Positions 31,349 to 38,529 of a stretch of DNA of 38,529 nt are shown piece by piece (position 1 is the stretch's first letter; every line of letters starts with the position of its first letter). The translations under genes and the position numbers were made by a program. Under the pieces are notes generated by a model. It searched no databases. It was given only the letters and a program-made list of their open reading frames with translations, and had not been told where the DNA came from. This DNA comes from a virus: positions 1 through 38,529 of the IMG/VR virus record IMGVR_UViG_3300025141_016741. One strand, written 5' to 3'.

Positions 31349-34300
31349 ATGGCCAAAAATGAAACTAGTTTAGAAAGTAGCCAGCTATTTCAAGCAGGAA
31401 TTAGAAAAAATAATTTTGAAGATCTTACACCAGTGTCATCTATGACAATGGCAGATGTTGAAAATACTCTTTCTTCGCTAACTGGTACTTTTCGATTTGA
31501 TTCTCCTGGTGCACCTTTAAAAAGCACACAGCAACTCAACGTTGACTTTTCTGATTTTTCTAATCATACTTTTTTTAACAGTGCACAAGCAAAGACGCAA
31601 AAAGCATTCCAAAAAATAATAAACAATATGCCTTTCGACGGTACAAAGTCGAACCTAGTAGAGTTTGTTGACGGCCTATCAGGTTTTGAAAAATATGTTC
31701 TAGACAATTTTCCTAAGAACAACGGATACTTGGCCTTTAGCGGAAGCTCTGGAGCTTCTGGGGGTTCTTACATAGAAATTAATGATTTCAAAGGCGCAAA
31801 TTCTTTTACTCTAGCTGAAAATCCTACAGGCGTCTCAGTTATTGATCCTGGAACAAAACCATTCACATTTGAGTTTTTTATAAATGTTCCAAGCGGATCA
31901 CAAAATGACAATCAGATTATAGCTCAAAAATTGAGCGGAAGCAACGGAATAACTCTTTGTCTATCTTCTTCTGCTAGCAAAGCAAGCCCGGAAGGCGAGG
32001 TTGACTTTTTGACGCTAATAAGCTCAGGAAGCCTTTGCTTGAGTGCATCAATTACTATACCGAAAGGAAAATTTACGCATATAGCATCTGTGTTCGATAG
32101 AACGACAGGGCCCGGCAAGTTGACTATATACAAAGATGCTATTTTTGACAAAAACGATGCTAAGTCTTCTTCTAGCGTAGGTAACTTAGGTGATATAGAC
32201 TTTAAAACGTCCCAGATGTTCATAGGAAGCGGATCAGAGCATTCTTTCGGCAATTATGTGTTTACACCCCAAGAAACACTTTCAGGAGCACTAGATGAAC
32301 TTAAGATGTGGCATGCTAGAAGAACACAAAAAGAGATCTATAACGATAGATTTTTAGATACATTTGCGCAAAACAACCTTCAGATTCTCTATAGATTCAA
32401 TGAGCCTTCCGGAAGCTTTACGGGAACAGGAGAAAATTTAGTTTTAGATTCTAGCGGGAATGGTTTGCACGCAAATATCCAGAATTTTTCAATGTTTCTT
32501 AGAAATACAGGAACTTATGGACCAGCCCCAGTTACGGAATATTCAAGCGATGCAGCTACTGTTTTATTTCCATCATATGCAGATACTATTTCTCTAAACG
32601 AGGGGCTTTTGACAGAAGCTCTTAGTTATGATGCGAACAATCCTAACGTAGTTACTAAATTAATTCCAAGTCATTATCTAAGAGACGCTGCGCAGTTTGA
32701 AGGATTTGAAACGAAAGATGCTGATCTAAACAAAACTCTTTCAAACACACAGGATGAGCCCGGAGGGGCAACTGTAGGACAAGCCCAAATTATCGCAGGA
32801 ATGTTATATACGTTTTCAGAAACATTTGATGAGCTCAAAATGTTTGTAGATGAATTTAAAAGATTACTAAAGGTAGACGTTATAACTAATGAGACAATAA
32901 GCAATCAATTACTTCCATGGCTATCAAGATATTATGGAATTTCTCTGCCTAATTTTTTCTCAACGGCAACAAGTAAGCAGTTTTCAGAAGGTAAAAATGT
33001 TAGCATGGATCGAACAAACTCAACTAGCTTGCAGACTGTTCAAAATATGCTTTGGAGAAGAATTTTTTCAGACTTGCCTTATATTTTTTCTACAAGGGGA
33101 ACTCATGCTTCACTAAGGTCTGTTTTGTCGAATTTAGGAATAAGCCCAAACGGCCCGATTAGAATCAGAGAGTTTGGCGGATCAAAACAAAGAAACCTAG
33201 GCGACTCTTTTTTAAAGAGACATGAAATTGCAGCTCTGCTAAACATGAGCGGAACCTTGGCAGATCCAGGCACGTTAAACCCGCAAGGAATAGATAGCAC
33301 TCGTCCTTTTCTGTTAGGCTCGTACCTCTCAGGCTCAAGATCTGAGCCCGGAATACCGCTAATTGACGGGACACTATCAGATGGTGTCTCTAACGATCCG
33401 TCTGATGGACTTTTTACGTCTGGGTCCTGGTCTGTTGAGGGGACCTATAAGTTTGAAGATCAATTGGTTCACAATTCTTTGCAAAGCCTTGTTAGACTTC
33501 ATTCGACAGGTACAAACTCGGCTTCAAGTAGTCACGGAGTTCTTTTCAATCTTCTTGCTCTTAAGCCAGACGTAGATGCATCAGTAACAGGAAGTTTAAC
33601 ACTTTATGGAAGGCCGAGCTCTGCTGCTTCTTCTGATCTTTTTACTCTTCACATCACTGGAGTGAATGTATTCGATGGGGGCAAATGGAGTATTGCTTTC
33701 GGTAGAGATAGAAATGATCTTATAAATTCTTATACATCATCATCTTATTTTCTTAGGGCAGGAAAATTTAGTCCTGCTGGATTGCAGCAGTTTTTTACGA
33801 CATCAAGCTACTTTAATGACTCTAGCTCTAATGTATTGCAAAATATTGATGCATACAATACTAGCGGAACTTTTTTGGTCGTCGGAAGCCAGAGTCTAGA
33901 CGTATCTACAGCTAGATTTCTAAACGATCCTGCAGTTACAGGATCATCACGAGAAACTAGATTTTCTGGAAAGCTTTCTGGGCTGAGATTCTGGTCAAAA
34001 GGACTTACAGAAAAAGAATCTCTTACACATGTCAAAAATTTCAAGTCTCTGGGCGTGGAAGATCCTGAAGTCAATTTTAACTTTGTGACTTCTGCTTCGG
34101 GCTCATTCCAGCGCCTTAGACAAGATGTATCAATTGACCAGCCCATAACAAAGTCTGATGCATCAGGTGACATATCATTTTTTGATTTTTCCCAAAACTT
34201 GCTAACTTTTACTGGTACAGGATTCGAAAGCAACAAACAAGTAATAGATCCAGAAAGATTTGATTTTGAAGTTATTTCACCCAACTTCCAGTCAGGGGAG

Positions 34301-34834
34301 AATCCTAATAAAATACGTGTTAGAAGCTATTTGAATCACGATAATATTACAGCTTTCGGAGGAGAAAAAGCCCCTCTGTATCACTTACCACAAAATGAAC
34401 AGCCTCAAGATGACAAAAGAGTCTCCATTGAAGTTTCTGTTGTCCAGGCTCTCAACGAAGATATTATGAACATTTTTGCGACCCTTGACACCCTTGACAA
34501 TGTGATAGGAAGCCCAGAGCTTATTTTCTCACAAGACTACCCACAGCTAAGAAACTTAAGAAGAATTTATTTCCAGCGTCTTACAGAGAAAATAAATCTT
34601 CAATCATTTTTTGAATTTTTCAAATGGTTTGACAGCACCATTATAGATTTATTAGTGCAGATGCTGCCCAGCAATTCAAAATTCTCAGGCGCTTCGTATG
34701 TAATTGAATCACATGCCCTAGAGCGACCAAAGTTTACTTACAAATACTATGATATGTACTTGGGAGAATCAGATCGAGGTGGTAAAGAAGTGATTGAGCT
34801 CCGCCAGCTTGTCGGAACTATAAGGAAACTATAA
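31349..34834 (+). CDS. Large LamG-bearing tail/baseplate protein
   Basis: A 1161-residue protein. Around residues 130-370 there is a LamG/concanavalin-like beta-sandwich (FTFEFFINVPSGSQNDNQII, GALDELKMWHARRTQKEIYN, then VLDSSGNGLHAN). A second, similar domain lies at about 684-894 (GKLSGLRFWSKGLTEKESL). Between them, FSTRGTHASLRSVLSNLGIS and RIREFGGSKQRNLG (about 575-620) are a segment that I recall as recurrent in large marine-myovirus baseplate proteins. The C-terminal 150 residues are helical and Phe-rich. LamG domains bind glycans, so this may be a receptor-facing part. It would fill the gp7-type position in the order, but I see no clear likeness to T4 gp7. Confidence 0.65.
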   Translation: MAKNETSLESSQLFQAGIRKNNFEDLTPVSSMTMADVENTLSSLTGTFRFDSPGAPLKSTQQLNVDFSDFSNHTFFNSAQAKTQKAFQKIINNMPFDGTKSNLVEFVDGLSGFEKYVLDNFPKNNGYLAFSGSSGASGGSYIEINDFKGANSFTLAENPTGVSVIDPGTKPFTFEFFINVPSGSQNDNQIIAQKLSGSNGITLCLSSSASKASPEGEVDFLTLISSGSLCLSASITIPKGKFTHIASVFDRTTGPGKLTIYKDAIFDKNDAKSSSSVGNLGDIDFKTSQMFIGSGSEHSFGNYVFTPQETLSGALDELKMWHARRTQKEIYNDRFLDTFAQNNLQILYRFNEPSGSFTGTGENLVLDSSGNGLHANIQNFSMFLRNTGTYGPAPVTEYSSDAATVLFPSYADTISLNEGLLTEALSYDANNPNVVTKLIPSHYLRDAAQFEGFETKDADLNKTLSNTQDEPGGATVGQAQIIAGMLYTFSETFDELKMFVDEFKRLLKVDVITNETISNQLLPWLSRYYGISLPNFFSTATSKQFSEGKNVSMDRTNSTSLQTVQNMLWRRIFSDLPYIFSTRGTHASLRSVLSNLGISPNGPIRIREFGGSKQRNLGDSFLKRHEIAALLNMSGTLADPGTLNPQGIDSTRPFLLGSYLSGSRSEPGIPLIDGTLSDGVSNDPSDGLFTSGSWSVEGTYKFEDQLVHNSLQSLVRLHSTGTNSASSSHGVLFNLLALKPDVDASVTGSLTLYGRPSSAASSDLFTLHITGVNVFDGGKWSIAFGRDRNDLINSYTSSSYFLRAGKFSPAGLQQFFTTSSYFNDSSSNVLQNIDAYNTSGTFLVVGSQSLDVSTARFLNDPAVTGSSRETRFSGKLSGLRFWSKGLTEKESLTHVKNFKSLGVEDPEVNFNFVTSASGSFQRLRQDVSIDQPITKSDASGDISFFDFSQNLLTFTGTGFESNKQVIDPERFDFEVISPNFQSGENPNKIRVRSYLNHDNITAFGGEKAPLYHLPQNEQPQDDKRVSIEVSVVQALNEDIMNIFATLDTLDNVIGSPELIFSQDYPQLRNLRRIYFQRLTEKINLQSFFEFFKWFDSTIIDLLVQMLPSNSKFSGASYVIESHALERPKFTYKYYDMYLGESDRGGKEVIELRQLVGTIRKL

Positions 34835-35766
34835 TGGCTATACCAGCTGATCCACTAAAGAATTATATTGATAATCTTTACGATAGCGTAACTTACTATA
34901 CAGCATCTTTGAGCCCATTCACACAGGGCGCTTCTCTCAAGCAGCCATGGCAGCTGACTTCTTTTACTAATTTAAAGATACGTGGTAATCATACATTTGT
35001 AAGAACAGTTGATAGAGTTGCTCAACACCAAGACTTTTTCGACGAAACTTTTGCAACAGAAAATTTAGGGATTGCAGGGACGAAGTCACAAGTCAATATC
35101 GACTCTGTAGGGCTGCTAGGCGAAGAAATTAGTCATAGAATAGAGATAAGAGACTTGGGAACGTCAGTTCCTTATGATAACGATCTTCCGTACGAAGAGT
35201 CTGATCCTATGAACCCCGTCGATTTTTTAGAAGTTCATCCGATTAAGCTAACGCTTCCCTATACTATGGTTTTGACAAGCACGCCTGAGTCTTTTGATGG
35301 TGTAATTGAACCGCTTGAAATAAGAAGAATCGTAGATAGATCTTCTATAGAACTGCCTTATATTGCCAGAAGCATAAAGGGAAGCCTAGGCATCGTCAAC
35401 GTAAAAAGAGAAAGTTTTTTCATAACAGACAAAAAAGATCTTAGAGATGATATAACGATTCCTTTTCTGGACAGCACAGAAACAAAAGGAGACGTAGACA
35501 TTCCAGGCGCTTTTTCTGACGCAGAGTCTTATATTGCACCATTTGCCGACACATCAGATAGGGTACTATTTTATTCAGATGATTCAGGCGATACTGTTCT
35601 AAAGAACACACTAATATACGGATTTGTAAGTGGATCAATTACATATAGAGCTGCCCGCCCTAATGACGTGAGAGATGATATCGTAGTAAGTCGTCACGGT
35701 TTTGTGTTTTCACAAAACGACAACTATGGATATGATTCGATAGCGTTTGGCGGGCTGAAGAAATAA
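34834..35766 (+). CDS. Virion structural protein of unknown type
   Basis: A 310-residue protein that starts in the stop of the previous gene (TAATG). It is rich in Asp, Ser, Thr and beta-forming residues. The opening ADPLKNYIDNLYDSVTYYTA looks like an attachment helix. There is a proline- and acid-rich middle (LPYEESDPMNPVDF), and the end has VVSRHGFVFSQNDNYGYDSI. I recognise no family. Placement between two LamG proteins and tight coupling suggest a baseplate or fibre-connecting component, comparable in size to wedge proteins such as gp8 (334 residues in T4), but no residue evidence supports that. Confidence 0.55.
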   Translation: MAIPADPLKNYIDNLYDSVTYYTASLSPFTQGASLKQPWQLTSFTNLKIRGNHTFVRTVDRVAQHQDFFDETFATENLGIAGTKSQVNIDSVGLLGEEISHRIEIRDLGTSVPYDNDLPYEESDPMNPVDFLEVHPIKLTLPYTMVLTSTPESFDGVIEPLEIRRIVDRSSIELPYIARSIKGSLGIVNVKRESFFITDKKDLRDDITIPFLDSTETKGDVDIPGAFSDAESYIAPFADTSDRVLFYSDDSGDTVLKNTLIYGFVSGSITYRAARPNDVRDDIVVSRHGFVFSQNDNYGYDSIAFGGLKK

Positions 35767-35767
35767 A

Positions 35768-38529
35768 ATGACACGTAGAATAAAAAAAGAGTATGATCTA
35801 ACCCGGGCTTTTGCTGATAGAACTTCTGCTCTAAGTCCCAACAACTATACTATAGAGTCAGCTAATAATCTAAGGCTTTGGGTTAAGATGACAGCTGGCG
35901 CCCCTACTGATCTAGGATTGTGTAATCTTTCACCCACATATGAAAATAATGCTAGTGTTTCTAATGCGCTAATAGGCAATAGAATTTATTCTGCTCTAAA
36001 CTGCAGTGACTCTTCTGATCAAAGAGCTCAAGTTACAGCAACTAACGGAGCGCTAAGTTTTAGTACTGAAGCTTCTGGCGGAGCACCTACAGCTAGCTCA
36101 GACTTGCCGTTTTCTGTTTCTTGCTGGATAAATGTGTCTAGTCTTTCATCGACAGTCCATATCTTTGGAAAAGACGGCGGCACCGGAACAGATGTTGAGT
36201 ACAAAGCCAGAGTCTTTAGTTCTGGTGCTGTTGATTTTGAATTACATGATGAAGATGCCGGTGGCGCAGTATACGAGGGAGTTGGAACTCCGAGTAGTAC
36301 AATATCTACAGATCGTTGGTACCATGTAGTTTTTACTTACGACGGCCGCGGAGGATCTTCAGCAAATGCAGGCATGAACATTTACGTAGACGGAGTAAAC
36401 AAAAATAGCTCCACCTCTACTGGAGGTTCTTATGTGGGAATGCAACCTTTCCATAATTTACCGCTATACATCGGGTCTGACGGAGATGCGACCGATGAGA
36501 TGGACGGACAAATATCTGAATTTGCTGTCTGGGGGGTCGAATTATCACTAGCAGAAGTTAATGCAATCTATAATTCAACTCGGGAAGATTCTTATGCTGA
36601 GCTTTCTGGCATAATCAGCAATCCGGCAAGAGTTAGACAGCAGATAAAAGACAGCTATACAGGCTCTTATCCCACTGTTTTACCTACAGGAAACCCGGAT
36701 TACACAGGCAACAATCTGTCCATTTTTGATGATACAAATACAATCATCTTTCAAGGGGGAAATACAGTTTACCCCACAAATTTACCCGCAGGCTCGAAGT
36801 TTCTATCAGGTGGAGTTGCTACTCCTAATATTCTAGAGGGTATAACAACAGCTGGAACTGCAAGCGCAGGCATTTTTGACTCTAACATAACAATTTTTGC
36901 TGGGGCTACAGGGTCGACAACATTTGGGCCGTTCGTAGAAGACAGAACATATCTGGACAATGATGCTGATTTTTATGCTACAGGAACAGCATCGGGAACG
37001 CTTCCTGGTTTTGACCAGAGATTATCGTCAAAAATTGCTATTACCCTAGATACAAATCCAAGTCAAGACACATCCTTCTTTTTCTCTACGGGAACAGCAC
37101 CTAATGCTAGCGGTTATGACGCTGGTGTCAATACGAGTATGGGCTATTTTAGCTGGACAGACAAAAAGTGGGAGATCATCGGAGATCTTTCGTCGGGCAG
37201 CAATATTGATCTACTCAACCAGGCCCCATCCATAAGAAGAAAAGGACTTCTTGGTTTTTGCCCATCTAATCTAGTAAATGCCGGAGGTGAACTAATTAGT
37301 AATCTTGTAGATTCACCGGGCGAAGCTATTATAGAAACAGTGGGCTCACCAATGTCTGAGTATGGATTTCCTTTTGCGTCAAAGTATGATGCATCTGGAA
37401 GTCAAATGCTGGATATGTCAAAGTACATAAACGAGCCCTTTCTTTTAGAAAAGGCAACGATAGAGTTTAGCGGAACATTTGGCCCACACATTGTTCACTC
37501 CACACAGTTTGGACCGGTCGTCAAAACTTTCTTTCTGATGACGCAGAAAGACGTTTCTGGCTCTTCGTCTCCTTTTAAAACAGATATTTTGTCTGGAGCG
37601 TCTCCAGGTGTAACCGAGCATAGATCATATGCCCACGGATACGCCAAGTCTCTTGTCGGGTATGGGCAGGTTAGCTTAGTATACTCTGATTGCCCGTCCC
37701 AATACAACAGAGATTTGTCTGTTACAGTCCCGGGCTCAGGCATTAGACGAACAGCAGTAACAGGCACATATAAAATAGAATTCTTGCCAAAGTCAGTGCA
37801 AAAAAATGAATATGGGGGAGCCACATCATTCTCACCTAGTCCGGGGTCTAGATACACTTCACCTGGAACATACAATCGAGAGCTTTTGAGAATCCATGGG
37901 GGCAGATCTGGATTTGATCTTAGTGATGGGAGATCATTTATTGCAGGCGTCGGCGGATTGACACCGACTGGGTCTTATGAGCTTTTCTTTAAGCAGGTAG
38001 GAACTACTGACAATAAAACCATCATAGCAAACAAAAAAGAAACAATCGCTAGAACTTCTCCTTTCCTTCTTACACCACAGGATAAGTTGATTTTTGGTTT
38101 TGCTAACACACCCAACTATTACGGTGTAACACAATATGCTCTAAATGGTTCAAAAACTAGCACGACACAATTCGAAGCCGGCCTTGCCAAAGAGGAGGTC
38201 ATTCTTTCCCCTGGTTCGGGCAAGGTAACACTTTACGGAACTCTGCTTCGGGATAACTTGCCTGCAGAAGGCAACAGCAACGAATATTTGACTTCTGATG
38301 CAATTCATGAAGATGTCCGATCAGATATTCCTGTTTACGACCAATGGGATGTTGAGCCATTTAATACACTGACAGGCTCCTATGTGGATAACATTCTTAC
38401 CGGGTCTATGTTTGGAGGAACCAACGCGGGTTTCAATCAAGAGTTTGCTGATGGAACAGCTGCTGGCGTAAGAACGATAGTGGCATCTGTGGCAGCCGGC
38501 CACGCCGGAACTACTGGCTCATTGCAACG
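35768..38529 (+). CDS. Large LamG-bearing tail protein (3'-truncated by window)
   Basis: The frame opens at 35768 and stays open for 920 codons to the window edge. Residues about 110-265 form a LamG-type sandwich: PFSVSCWINVSSL, then STDRWYHVVFTYDGRGG, MNIYVDGVNKNSS, LPLYIGSDGDATDEMDGQIS and EFAVWGVELSLAEVNAIY, all classic strand patterns. The next 300 residues are Thr/Gly/Ser-rich repeats of beta strands, probably a shaft. The rest contains FSGTFGPHIVHSTQFGP and other beta strands of no known family. By size and domain it is likely a tail fibre or peripheral baseplate protein that contacts host glycans. Confidence 0.7.
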   Translation, partial: MTRRIKKEYDLTRAFADRTSALSPNNYTIESANNLRLWVKMTAGAPTDLGLCNLSPTYENNASVSNALIGNRIYSALNCSDSSDQRAQVTATNGALSFSTEASGGAPTASSDLPFSVSCWINVSSLSSTVHIFGKDGGTGTDVEYKARVFSSGAVDFELHDEDAGGAVYEGVGTPSSTISTDRWYHVVFTYDGRGGSSANAGMNIYVDGVNKNSSTSTGGSYVGMQPFHNLPLYIGSDGDATDEMDGQISEFAVWGVELSLAEVNAIYNSTREDSYAELSGIISNPARVRQQIKDSYTGSYPTVLPTGNPDYTGNNLSIFDDTNTIIFQGGNTVYPTNLPAGSKFLSGGVATPNILEGITTAGTASAGIFDSNITIFAGATGSTTFGPFVEDRTYLDNDADFYATGTASGTLPGFDQRLSSKIAITLDTNPSQDTSFFFSTGTAPNASGYDAGVNTSMGYFSWTDKKWEIIGDLSSGSNIDLLNQAPSIRRKGLLGFCPSNLVNAGGELISNLVDSPGEAIIETVGSPMSEYGFPFASKYDASGSQMLDMSKYINEPFLLEKATIEFSGTFGPHIVHSTQFGPVVKTFFLMTQKDVSGSSSPFKTDILSGASPGVTEHRSYAHGYAKSLVGYGQVSLVYSDCPSQYNRDLSVTVPGSGIRRTAVTGTYKIEFLPKSVQKNEYGGATSFSPSPGSRYTSPGTYNRELLRIHGGRSGFDLSDGRSFIAGVGGLTPTGSYELFFKQVGTTDNKTIIANKKETIARTSPFLLTPQDKLIFGFANTPNYYGVTQYALNGSKTSTTQFEAGLAKEEVILSPGSGKVTLYGTLLRDNLPAEGNSNEYLTSDAIHEDVRSDIPVYDQWDVEPFNTLTGSYVDNILTGSMFGGTNAGFNQEFADGTAAGVRTIVASVAAGHAGTTGSLQ

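Noticed and set aside
1-38529. CRISPR array, tRNA, integrase or insertion sequence
   Set aside because: No spaced direct repeats, cloverleaf, recombinase or transposase signature was seen. Gaps are too short for most of these.

Overview
The window is a stretch of an AT-rich tailed-phage genome. Every gene I can support lies on the + strand. Genes are packed end to end with ATGA, TAATG or TAGTG stop/start overlaps, and no gap exceeds about 60 bases. The right third holds contractile-tail (myovirus) baseplate genes of the T4 superfamily type: a spike/OB-fold protein, a GPW/gp25 wedge protein and a gp6/baseplate-J-like protein, followed by large LamG-bearing structural proteins. A phage-type sigma factor lies just upstream of them. 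No host chromosomal, integrase, tRNA, rRNA or CRISPR feature is visible. A marine myovirus of a Gram-negative host fits the gene style, but this is inference; nothing in the window fixes the host.

Region 1 (1-20135) is a glycan biosynthesis island of about 25 genes, unusually large for a phage. It has two readable sub-pathways. The first (1564-5109) has an HpcH/HpaI-type aldolase, an LdpA-like protein with two 4Fe-4S motifs, two small HAD phosphatase-like proteins and a CMP-sugar (acylneuraminate-type) cytidylyltransferase. This is the parts list for making and CTP-activating a 2-keto-3-deoxy (ulosonic) acid. The second (13207-17350) has a Gfo/Idh/MocA dehydrogenase with the HIERFNPA signature, an ATP-grasp ligase, a polysaccharide-deacetylase-like protein, an N-H-D formyltransferase and a shortened DegT aminotransferase, which suggests an N-acylated or N-formylated amino sugar. 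Around them are a DUF115 protein, a second Gfo/Idh enzyme, a DAO-type flavoprotein, a cupin, a methyltransferase-like protein, a CDP-paratose-2-epimerase-like SDR, a UDP-glucose/GDP-mannose dehydrogenase, a further SDR epimerase, and six glycosyltransferases or glycosyltransferase-like proteins.

Region 2 (20136-23499) has a PD-(D/E)XK nuclease with a probable Fe-S cysteine set and two longer GT-B glycosyltransferases. Promoter-like sequences sit almost on the start codons of the nuclease and of the first glycosyltransferase.

Region 3 (23509-38529) has a small membrane-anchored protein, the late-type sigma factor, a helical partner gene that overlaps it, then the baseplate/tail block. That block includes two neighbouring genes built from one, then two, copies of the same roughly 60-residue repeat. 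It ends in a LamG-bearing gene that is cut by the window edge.

The simplest overall reading is a virulent myovirus that carries its own surface-glycan programme. It could remodel the host envelope (for example to exclude superinfection) or decorate the virion. The sequence does not decide between these.
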